In this document: positions 5,272-12,061 of the stretch, in pieces | How the letters are laid out: every line of letters starts with the position of its first letter | Position numbering within the stretch: the stretch's first letter is position 1 | DNA from: Oscillibacter sp. | GTDB taxonomy: Bacteria; Bacillota; Clostridia; Oscillospirales; Oscillospiraceae | Reading direction: 5' to 3' | Assembly (NCBI GenBank): GCA_009773995.1 | Contig: VSMY01000054.1 | Location: 1 to 17,281, forward strand | DNA length: 17,281 nt | The notes under the pieces: generated by a model | The model's input: only the letters and a program-made list of their open reading frames with translations | What the model was told of the DNA's origin: nothing | Database searches by the model: none | Translations under genes and position numbers: made by a program

Positions 5272-6980
5272 ATCTCCTCCTCTTCTCCAGCCCCGCAGGC
5301 CAGGACTACGGCTTGATAGGACTCCAGCTGCAGCCGGCCGTCCCGGCGCTCCAGGCCGTCACAGTTGTTCAGCAGCACCCGGAAGGGCTCCGGGAAGGGT
5401 ACGGAGGCCCGGCCCCGGCCATAGTGGCAGAGCACCAGCACTCGTTTCCCGGAGGCCTTTCCGGTCCGCCAGTAGGCGAAGATCTCCGGCTTCTCCCGGA
5501 AGGCGGGCCGGAAGCCGCCGTGGACCAGCGCGTCCTCCCACTCCGGGTCCTTCCGCAGGGCCAGGAGGCGCTTGTACCACCGCCGGACGGACTTCTCCGC
5601 CGCGGCGTCGGCTTCCACGTTCAGCGTCCGGTAGTTGGGGTTCACCGGGAACCAGGGCGTGCCGGAGGTAAACCCGGCGTGCTTGCCGCCGGTCCACTGC
5701 ATGGGGGTCCGGGCGTTGTCCCGGCTGCGGCGGCGGCAGGCCGCCATGGCCTCCGCCTCCGTCAGCCCGGCGGCCCGGGCGGCCCGGTACTGGTCCTGGG
5801 TGTTCAGGTCCTCAAAGTCCTCCACGGTGCGGAAGTCCCCGTTCCGCATGCCGATCTCCTGGCCCTGGTAGAGGAAGGGGATGCCCCGCAGGAGCACGGA
5901 CAGGGCCGCCAGGGCGGTGACGCTCTCATAGCCCGCGTCCCCCTCCGGCAGGAAAATGCCGGGGGCCCGGGGCCGGTCGTGGTTCTCCAGGACGTTGGCC
6001 AGGAAGACGGCGTCCCCGGCGTTTTCCTGAGCCTGGAAAATCGCGTCCCGCCAGGCTTTGAAATCAAAGGGCTTGTGCTGATACCAGAAGGACCCCCGGT
6101 GGTCGGCGAGAAAGTGCGCAAAGTCGAAGAGGGTGGAGAAATAGCCCTCCGGCCCGCCGAACTCCGTCACCCGTTCCGGAGAGATGCTGTACACCTCTCC
6201 CACGGTAAAGGCGTCGTGGGGAAGGAAGCACTCCCGTTTCAGCTGATTCAAAAACGCGCCGATCTCCGCCGTCCGGGGCAGCATCCTGGACACGGCGCAG
6301 GTGCCGTCGGGGCTGTCGGCGGGACCGTCTTGAAAGCGCAGGTCCTTTTTCAGGTTGATGATGGCGTCCAGCCGGAAGCCGGAGACCCCCTTGTCCAGCC
6401 ACCAGTTCACCATATCGCAGATCTCCCGCCGGACCTCCGGGTTTTCCCAGTTCAGGTCCGGCTGCTCCTTGGCGAAGGTGTGGAAGTAGTAGAGGTCCGA
6501 GCCGGGGAGCTTCTCCCAGCAGCTGCCGCCGAACTCCGCCCGCCAGTTGTTGGGGGGACCGCCGTCCTCCCGACCGGGCTTCCAATAGAAATACCGCCCG
6601 TACTTCCCCGCCGGGTCCCGGAGGGCCTCCTGAAACCAAGGGTGCCGGTCGGAACAGTGGCTGACCACCAGGTCCATCACCAGGTGCATCTCCCGGCGTT
6701 TCAGCTCCCGGATGAGGGTCTCCAGGTCCTCCATAGTCCCGAACCGGGGGTCGATACCGTAGTAATCGGAGATGTCGTAGCCTTGGTCCACCATGGGGGA
6801 GGGATAGACCGGGGAGAGCCAGAGGATATCCACCCCCAGGTCCTTCAAATAGTCCAGCTTGGAGAGGACGCCGGGCAGGTCCCCGATTCCGTCCCCGTTG
6901 CCGTCCAGAAAGCTCTTGGGGTAGATCTGATACGCGATTTTGTTCCGCCACCAGGGACGGGAGGCATTCGCCATAGTCAT
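5268..6980 (-). CDS. GH13 alpha-glucosidase / oligo-1,6-glucosidase-type enzyme
   Basis: This is a 570-residue glycoside hydrolase family 13 enzyme (subfamily 31 type) without a signal peptide, so it is cytoplasmic. It would release glucose from short alpha-glucosides such as maltose or isomalto-oligosaccharides. It opens with WWRNKIAYQIYPKSFLDGNG, includes QGYDISDYYGIDPRFGT, and carries the catalytic triad: Asp205 (GFRLDAI), Glu262 (FTVGEVY) and Asp335 (ENHDRPR). RTPMQWTGGKHAGFT follows, and then a C-terminal beta domain. Conserved region I reads DLVVSHCSD, where the family normally has Asn before the His. Ala206 follows the nucleophile; Val is typical of alpha-1,6-specific enzymes, so alpha-1,4 preference is possible. 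Two ATGs lie close together (6978-6980 and 6972-6974). The second is better spaced from the AGGCGG ribosome site, so the protein may begin at MANAS. It overlaps the HAD gene by four bases. Confidence 0.95.
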   Translation of the reverse strand: MTMANASRPWWRNKIAYQIYPKSFLDGNGDGIGDLPGVLSKLDYLKDLGVDILWLSPVYPSPMVDQGYDISDYYGIDPRFGTMEDLETLIRELKRREMHLVMDLVVSHCSDRHPWFQEALRDPAGKYGRYFYWKPGREDGGPPNNWRAEFGGSCWEKLPGSDLYYFHTFAKEQPDLNWENPEVRREICDMVNWWLDKGVSGFRLDAIINLKKDLRFQDGPADSPDGTCAVSRMLPRTAEIGAFLNQLKRECFLPHDAFTVGEVYSISPERVTEFGGPEGYFSTLFDFAHFLADHRGSFWYQHKPFDFKAWRDAIFQAQENAGDAVFLANVLENHDRPRAPGIFLPEGDAGYESVTALAALSVLLRGIPFLYQGQEIGMRNGDFRTVEDFEDLNTQDQYRAARAAGLTEAEAMAACRRRSRDNARTPMQWTGGKHAGFTSGTPWFPVNPNYRTLNVEADAAAEKSVRRWYKRLLALRKDPEWEDALVHGGFRPAFREKPEIFAYWRTGKASGKRVLVLCHYGRGRASVPFPEPFRVLLNNCDGLERRDGRLQLESYQAVVLACGAGEEEEI

Positions 6981-7000
6981 ACACCGCCTGTCGGTAAACT

Positions 7001-7027
7001 GCGCCTGGAGGCCGGGCCTCCAGGCGC
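7001..7027 (-). terminator. Perfect 13-bp palindrome between Sel1 and alpha-glucosidase genes
   Basis: GCGCCTGGAGGCC and its exact complement are separated by one base (loop of three in practice), starting nine bases after the Sel1 stop codon. On the minus strand the downstream bases are AGTTTACC, a poor T-tract; the plus strand has the T-rich side. It may end the cls-ttcA-sel1 transcript partially or mark an mRNA boundary before the glucosidase gene. Confidence 0.5.
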
Positions 7028-7035
7028 GTTTTCAT

Positions 7036-9447
7036 TTATTTTTTCCCGCCGAAAAAGCTCTTGAGAAAGCCGCCCTTTTCCCGCTCCTTTTTCTCCGGCG
7101 GCTTTTTCCCCTCCGGCTTGAAGGCCGCTTTCGGCTTCCTGCCGCTCTTCAGGCGTTCCAGCGCCTCTACGGCGTGCTGGTAATCCTGCCGGGCGGAGGC
7201 CTCGTAGAGCTCCTTGGCCCGCTCCTCGCTGACAGCCACGCCCTTGCCGTGCTCATAGCACCAGCCCAGGAGGTACTGCCCACGGGCCTGGCCCTGGGCC
7301 GCGGCGCGGTCGTACCAGAACACGGCGTCCCGCCAGCTCTGCTCCACGCCCTCGCCGGTCTCGTAGAGATAGCCCAGGTTGCAGGCCCCCGTGGCGTCCC
7401 CGGCCTCGGCGGCCCGCCGGTACCACTCCGCCGCCTCGGCGGGGTCCTTTTTCGCCACGCCCTGGCCCGACTCGCAGCAGTACCCGTAGTTGCACATGGC
7501 CCGGGGATAGCCCGCCTCCGCCGCACGCTTGTAAAGCCGCGCGGCCTCCAGGGCGCTTTTCTCCACGCCCCGGCCCGTCTCGTACATATAGCCCAGGTTG
7601 CACAGGCCCGCCGGGTCTCCCTTTTCCGCCGCCCGGCGGTAGAAATCCACGGCCTGCTCCAGGCTCTGTTCCACGCCCTCGCCGAACTCGTAGCACACGC
7701 CCAGGTTGCACAGCGCCCGGGTGTAGCCCCCGTCCGCCGCCCGCTGATACCACCGGGCCGCCTCGGCGTCGTCCCGCTCCAGGCCCTTGCCGTGCTTGTA
7801 GCACAGTCCCAGGCAGAACATGCCCCTGGGATCCTCCTGCTCAGCGGCCTTGCGGTACCAGTGGACCGCCCGCGTCAGGTTCCGCTCCACGCCGCTGCCC
7901 GTCTCATAGCACCAGGCCAGGTTGCACATCGCCCGGGAGAAGCCCTGCTGGGCGGCGGCGCTGTACCACCTTACCGCTTCCTCCCAGCTCTGCTCCACGC
8001 CCCGGCCGGATTCGTACAGAAAGCCCAGGTTGCACATGCCGGGAACGTTGCCCATCTCGGCGGCCCTGCGGTAGAGCTCCGCCGCCTTCTCGTCGCTCTG
8101 GGGCACGCCCTCCCCCCGCTCATAGCACACGCCCAGATCGCACATGGCCGGGGCGGACCCGGCGTCGGCGGCCCGTTTGTACCACCGGGCCGCCTCCTCT
8201 GCGTCCTGGTCCGCGCCGATGCCGTAGTCATAGGCCCGGGCCACGCTGAACAGGCCCCTGGGGTCCCCCTGATCCGCGGCCCGTTTGTACCAGGCGAAGG
8301 ACTCCTCCAGGTTTTTCTCCACGCCCTTGCCGTGCTCGTAGCACCAGGCCAGGTTGCACATCCCCCGTGACAGCCCGCCGGCGGCGGCCCGCTTATACCA
8401 CTCCACGGCGGTCTCCCAGCTCTGTTCCACGCCCTCGCCGCACTCGTACAGAAAGCCCAGGCAGCACGCGCCGTCCTCGTCCCCCTGGTCGGCGGCCTTA
8501 CGGTAGAGCTCCGCCGCCGCGGCCTTGTCCGCGGGCACGCCCCGGCCCCGCTCATAGCAGAGCCCCAGGCACAGATAGCCTCGGGGATACTCCTGGTCCG
8601 CCGCCGCCCGGTAGAGGCGCACGGCTTCACCGTAGTTCTGCTGCACCCCCTTGCCGTGCTCATAGCACCAGGCCAGGTTGCACAGCGCCCGGGGATAGCC
8701 CTTGTCCGCCGCCTTTTTATACCAGTCCACGGCGGTCTCCCAGCTCTGCTCCACGCCCCGGCCGGACTCGTACATAAAGCCCAGGCAGCACATACCGGGG
8801 GCGTTGCCCTGCTCGGCGGCGGCGCCGTACCATTTCACGGCCTGCTCCAGGTCCTGCTCCACGCCCTCGCCGAATTCCAGGCAGCGGCCCAGCTCCGTCT
8901 GGGCGCCGGGGTAGCCCAGCCAGGCGGCGGACTGATACCACTTGGCGGCCTCCGCCTCGTCCTCCTCCACGCCGCTGCCCCGGCGGTAAGCCTCCGCCAG
9001 CAGGAACTGGGCCCGGGGAAAGCCCAGCTCCGCCCCCTTCTGGAAGCACTTCAGGGCCTTGTCATAGTCCGTCTCCACGCCGATGCCGTATGTATAGCAG
9101 TACCCCAGGTTCGTCAGGGCGGGCATGTACTCCTGCTCCGCCGCCTGGGCGTAGAGCATCACGGCCTGTTTCGGGTCCGCGGGCACGCCCACCCCCGCCT
9201 CCAGGCACCAGCCCAGGTTCGTCAGGCCCAGGGGGTCGTTCATGGCCGCCGCCCGCTGGTAGGCGGCCAGGGCGTCGGTCTCCCGCTTCTCGTCCACCGC
9301 CTGGTTCCCCAGGTTCACCCAGTCGGAGGCGGTCATCTCCTCCTCCGTCAGGGCGGTGAAGAAGGTCCCCCCGCAGCGGGGGCAGATATCCGGCTCCTCC
9401 TCGGCCACAAAGCCGCAGTCGGGGTTTTCACAGCGATAAAAATCCAT
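7036..9447 (-). CDS. Large Sel1-repeat (TPR-like) protein with N-terminal zinc ribbon
   Basis: This is an 803-residue cytoplasmic scaffold-type protein. Residues 1-30 form a rubredoxin-like zinc ribbon with Cys6, Cys11, Cys22 and Cys25 (C-x4-C, C-x2-C). A TPR-like helix pair follows (41-70), then 19 Sel1 repeats of about 36 residues (72-755), with a consensus like PRAMCNLAWCYEHGKGV then an AAxWYxRAAEQG helix. The last 45 residues are Lys/Pro-rich and basic (KPEGKKPPEKKEREK). Sel1 repeats stack into a solenoid that binds partner proteins. No catalytic domain, signal peptide or membrane helix is present. About 34 cysteines occur, 30 of them in the repeats, which is unusual. The ATG at 9445-9447 has a GGGAGG ribosome site. 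It lies 15 bases after the TtcA-family gene, so they are cotranscribed. The partner and role are unknown; bacterial Sel1 proteins often act in signalling or envelope processes. Confidence 0.93.
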   Translation of the reverse strand: MDFYRCENPDCGFVAEEEPDICPRCGGTFFTALTEEEMTASDWVNLGNQAVDEKRETDALAAYQRAAAMNDPLGLTNLGWCLEAGVGVPADPKQAVMLYAQAAEQEYMPALTNLGYCYTYGIGVETDYDKALKCFQKGAELGFPRAQFLLAEAYRRGSGVEEDEAEAAKWYQSAAWLGYPGAQTELGRCLEFGEGVEQDLEQAVKWYGAAAEQGNAPGMCCLGFMYESGRGVEQSWETAVDWYKKAADKGYPRALCNLAWCYEHGKGVQQNYGEAVRLYRAAADQEYPRGYLCLGLCYERGRGVPADKAAAAELYRKAADQGDEDGACCLGFLYECGEGVEQSWETAVEWYKRAAAGGLSRGMCNLAWCYEHGKGVEKNLEESFAWYKRAADQGDPRGLFSVARAYDYGIGADQDAEEAARWYKRAADAGSAPAMCDLGVCYERGEGVPQSDEKAAELYRRAAEMGNVPGMCNLGFLYESGRGVEQSWEEAVRWYSAAAQQGFSRAMCNLAWCYETGSGVERNLTRAVHWYRKAAEQEDPRGMFCLGLCYKHGKGLERDDAEAARWYQRAADGGYTRALCNLGVCYEFGEGVEQSLEQAVDFYRRAAEKGDPAGLCNLGYMYETGRGVEKSALEAARLYKRAAEAGYPRAMCNYGYCCESGQGVAKKDPAEAAEWYRRAAEAGDATGACNLGYLYETGEGVEQSWRDAVFWYDRAAAQGQARGQYLLGWCYEHGKGVAVSEERAKELYEASARQDYQHAVEALERLKSGRKPKAAFKPEGKKPPEKKEREKGGFLKSFFGGKK
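7183..9234 (-). repeat. Nineteen tandem 108-bp units encoding Sel1 repeats
   Basis: The coding sequence is periodic at 108 bases (36 codons). The near-identical string CAGCTCTGCTCCACGCC (T for C in one copy) starts at 7334, 7985, 8417 and 8741 on the plus strand. The spacings are 651, 432 and 324 bases, that is 6, 4 and 3 units; the extra three bases come from a single 37-residue repeat. This indicates segmental duplication of multi-repeat blocks. Confidence 0.85.
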
Positions 9448-9462
9448 GTTCGGTTCCTCCCT

Positions 9463-10335
9463 TTATAGGTCCGCTCCGCCGTCGAAAATGGGGGAGCCGT
9501 TGTATATATCCGTGAAGGTATGGGCCCGGCCCCGGTGCTTGAAGCCGGGGAAGGTGTCCAGCTGGACCCCGTGGATGGCCCGGAAAATGCTTTTTTCAAT
9601 GTTGGGGTTGGTCTTTTTCAGCTCCCGCAGGAGGAGCTTGATCTCCTGGCGCTTGCTCTCCCCGATCCCGTCGCCGGAGGCGTCCCGGCGTTCCGTAAAG
9701 CGGCAGGCGCACTGGAGGAAATGGAGTTCGTTGTAGTTCCGCCAGTTGACGACGGCGTCCTCGTGGACGCAGTACAGGGGGCGGATGAGCTCCATGCCGG
9801 GGAAGTTTTTGCTGCGGAGCTTGGGGGGCATGGCCTGGAGCTGTGCGCCGTAGAAAAGGCCCAGGAGCGTGGTCTCGACGACGTCGGAGAAGTGATGACC
9901 CAGAGCGATCTTGTTGCAGCCCAGGTCCTGCGCCTTGGCGTAAAGACAGCCCCGGCGCATCCGGGCGCAGAGGTAGCAGGGGTTTTTCTCCACCTGAACC
10001 GTTACGTCGAAGATATCGCTTGTAAACATGGTCAGGGGAATGCCCAGCCGCCCGGCGTTCTCCTCCAGCACGCGGCGGTTTGCCGGGCTGTAGCCTGGGT
10101 CCATGGCCAGGAAGGTGAGGGCAAAGGGCCGGTCCGTGTGCTTCTGAAGCTCCTGCATCAGCTTGGCCAGGACAAAGGAGTCCTTCCCGCCGGAGACGCA
10201 CACGGCGATATGGTCCCCTGGGGAAACCAGCTCGTACCGCTTTACGGCGGCGATGAAGGGATTCCACAGGGATTTTCGGTAGGTCTTGATGAGACTGCGC
10301 TCGGCGGTCTCCTGAGGGGTCAGCTCACGGGACAT
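9463..10335 (-). CDS. TtcA-family PP-loop tRNA-thiolation enzyme
   Basis: This is a 290-residue ATP-pyrophosphatase-type enzyme. TtcA makes 2-thiocytidine at tRNA position 32 and uses a [4Fe-4S] cluster; the related TtuA thiolates U54. The PP-loop motif SGGKDS is at residues 48-53 (HIAVCVSGGKDSF). A C-x2-C pair, Cys120 and Cys123, lies in NPCYLCARMRRG, and a further CAC lies at 209-211, matching the three cluster-binding cysteines of TtcA. IALGHHFSDVVETTLL is the conserved downstream motif. The C-terminal FPGFKHRGRAHTF replaces the usual ending, so this may be a clostridial branch rather than orthologous TtcA. The start at ATG 10333-10335 is fixed by GGGAGG; an upstream in-frame extension would overlap cls by 166 bases and is rejected. 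It is 20 bases from cls and 15 from the Sel1 gene. Confidence 0.9.
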   Translation of the reverse strand: MSRELTPQETAERSLIKTYRKSLWNPFIAAVKRYELVSPGDHIAVCVSGGKDSFVLAKLMQELQKHTDRPFALTFLAMDPGYSPANRRVLEENAGRLGIPLTMFTSDIFDVTVQVEKNPCYLCARMRRGCLYAKAQDLGCNKIALGHHFSDVVETTLLGLFYGAQLQAMPPKLRSKNFPGMELIRPLYCVHEDAVVNWRNYNELHFLQCACRFTERRDASGDGIGESKRQEIKLLLRELKKTNPNIEKSIFRAIHGVQLDTFPGFKHRGRAHTFTDIYNGSPIFDGGADL

Positions 10336-10355
10336 AGGGGTCCTCCCGAAATACG

Positions 10356-11930
10356 TTATAGCCAGATAGATCCCAGGCGGAAGACGGAGGCACACATCTT
10401 GCGGAACCAGGACCGCTTGTTCCAATCCTCCAGGGTATAGGGCCGGCTCTCCGCCAAAATGCCGTCCATATCCTCCAGCAGCTCCTCCACCACCGGCATA
10501 TGATACAGCAGCACGCCGCATTCATAGTGGAGCTGGAAGGTCCGGTAATCCATATTCGTGCTGCCAACCAAAGCCACCTCCCGGTCCGCCATGACGCTTT
10601 TGGCATGGAGGAAGCCGGGGGTATATTTGTAGATTTTCACGCCGTGGCTCAAAAGCTCCCCCCAGTAGGTCTCGGCCACCATGTAGGTAAACTTGTGGTG
10701 GTCCGGGACGCCGGGGATGAACAGCCGCACGTCCACCCCGCCGTCGGCGGCGATGCACAGGGCCTTCTGCATGGACTCCTCCACGGCGTAATAGGGCGTG
10801 GTGAGATAGAGCATTTTCTGGGCCGAAGCGATAAGCTGCAAATAAATTTCCTCAATGGGATTGTCCGGGTTGTTCAGGGGCCCGTCGGTAAAGGGCTGGC
10901 ACCAGCCCCGGGCGTTCTCCGCCTCGTGGCGGGGGCGGTAGTAGTCATCCTCGTTGTGGAAGGAGCCCCCCATCATCTTCCACATCTGCATGAACTGGGT
11001 GGCAAAGCCCCAGACCCCCGCGCCCTCAATGCGGACGGCGGTGTCCTTCCAGTGACCGAAGCGGACGATGAGATTGGCGTATTCGTCCGCCAGGTTGATG
11101 CCCCCGGTGTAGGCGAACTGCCCGTCGATGACGGCGATTTTCCGGTGGTCCCGGTAGTTGAAGTAGATGCGGTTCACATAGCGGTGAACGGGATTGAAGG
11201 CCTTCACCTCGATGCCCGCGTTCTGGAGGGCCTGGAGGGTCTCGTCGGAGAAGCGGGTGAGGTTGCCGAAATCGTCGAAGGTGATGTGAATTTCTACGCC
11301 CGCGGCGGCCCGCTCCTTCAAAACGGCGAAAATGCGGTCCCAGAGCTGTCCCTCCGCCAGGATGTAATACTCCAAAAAAATGTAGATTTCCGCCTTCTCC
11401 AAATGCTGGATGAGGTCCTCGAAAAACTCCGCGCCCTCCTTAAAATAGACGGCGTCCGTGTCCCGGTAGAGCAGGAAGCCCCGCTTTTCCAGGTACGCCG
11501 CCAGCCGCCCCCAGGCCGGGGACTGCCGCCGGAGGCGGCCGAGGTCGATTTCGCTGGACATGCGCTGGCTCTCCCCGCAGGGGATGGGGGGCACATTCCG
11601 CAGGCTCAGCTGCTTGGCCTGGTGGGTCCCGCCCCAGAGGCAGAACAAAATCATGCCGGACACCGGCATGGCCAGCAGCAGGCACATCCACACCAGCTTG
11701 TAGGTGGGACTGCCGGGCCGCTGGTAGACCCGGATGGCCAGGGCCGCGCCGGCGATGAGCAGCAGGGCGTAGACAAAGCTGGAATACTCCGCCAGAAGGA
11801 TGGAGATCAGCAGCGAGGTGGCGATTTGGGCAATCACCGTCAGCGCGCACATGGAGATGCTGGTAAAGGCGGAGATTTTCCGCTCGACCCGCTCCTCCAC
11901 CGGGGGGATATAGGGGATGTTCTTATGCAC
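10356..11930 (-). CDS. cls: Cardiolipin synthase (phospholipase D family)
   Basis: This is a 524-residue membrane enzyme that condenses phosphatidylglycerol molecules to cardiolipin and glycerol. Two HKD motifs are present: HRKIAVID (His262, Lys264, Asp269), followed by the conserved YTGGINLADEY, and HAKSVMAD (His442, Lys444, Asp449), followed by GSTNMDYRTF. Three hydrophobic segments occupy about residues 24-44, 51-68 and 79-100, one more than the usual two. The start chosen is the GTG at 11928-11930, nine bases after AGGAGG; an upstream TTG lies before that ribosome site and is rejected. The gene has a strong sigma-A promoter with a leader of about 38 bases and appears to head an operon with the TtcA-family and Sel1 genes. 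Confidence 0.95.
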   Translation of the reverse strand: MHKNIPYIPPVEERVERKISAFTSISMCALTVIAQIATSLLISILLAEYSSFVYALLLIAGAALAIRVYQRPGSPTYKLVWMCLLLAMPVSGMILFCLWGGTHQAKQLSLRNVPPIPCGESQRMSSEIDLGRLRRQSPAWGRLAAYLEKRGFLLYRDTDAVYFKEGAEFFEDLIQHLEKAEIYIFLEYYILAEGQLWDRIFAVLKERAAAGVEIHITFDDFGNLTRFSDETLQALQNAGIEVKAFNPVHRYVNRIYFNYRDHRKIAVIDGQFAYTGGINLADEYANLIVRFGHWKDTAVRIEGAGVWGFATQFMQMWKMMGGSFHNEDDYYRPRHEAENARGWCQPFTDGPLNNPDNPIEEIYLQLIASAQKMLYLTTPYYAVEESMQKALCIAADGGVDVRLFIPGVPDHHKFTYMVAETYWGELLSHGVKIYKYTPGFLHAKSVMADREVALVGSTNMDYRTFQLHYECGVLLYHMPVVEELLEDMDGILAESRPYTLEDWNKRSWFRKMCASVFRLGSIWL

Positions 11931-11939
11931 GAAGCCTCG

Positions 11940-11945
11940 CCTCCT
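11940..11945 (-). promoter_or_regulatory. Ribosome binding site fixing the cls start
   Basis: AGGAGG on the minus strand is nine bases before the GTG at 11928-11930 and lies inside the extended TTG-initiated frame, which rules that longer frame out. Confidence 0.8.
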
Positions 11946-11974
11946 CACGGACAGTCTCAACGATTGACCTTTTT

Positions 11975-12003
11975 ATTATACAAAAAGACGCCGCCGTCTT
12001 CAA
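11975..12003 (-). promoter_or_regulatory. Sigma-A promoter for cls operon
   Basis: TTGAAG, a 17-base spacer and a perfect TATAAT on the minus strand. Transcription should begin near 11968. Confidence 0.88.
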
Positions 12004-12019
12004 CAGCAAAATATTAAAA

Positions 12020-12059
12020 TTAGATAAAATCCGGGCCGGGCAAAACGCCCGGCCCGGAT
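12020..12059 (-). terminator. Rho-independent terminator of pncB
   Basis: A perfect 13-bp GC-rich stem (ATCCGGGCCGGGC, five-base loop GTTTT, complement) is followed on the minus strand by TTTATCTAATTTT. It begins three bases after the pncB stop codon and isolates pncB from cls. Confidence 0.92.
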
Positions 12060-12061
12060 CC

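Noticed and set aside
7183..9234. Regularly spaced similar strings that could suggest a CRISPR or satellite array
   Set aside because: The 108-base period equals 36 codons of a continuous reading frame with clear Sel1 motifs, and the repeats diverge mainly at third positions. There are no short identical repeats with unique spacers.
10336..10521. N-terminal extension of the TtcA-family protein
   Set aside because: It would overlap the cls 3' end by 166 bases, is low-complexity, and the internal ATG at 10333-10335 has a strong ribosome site and begins the family-like sequence.
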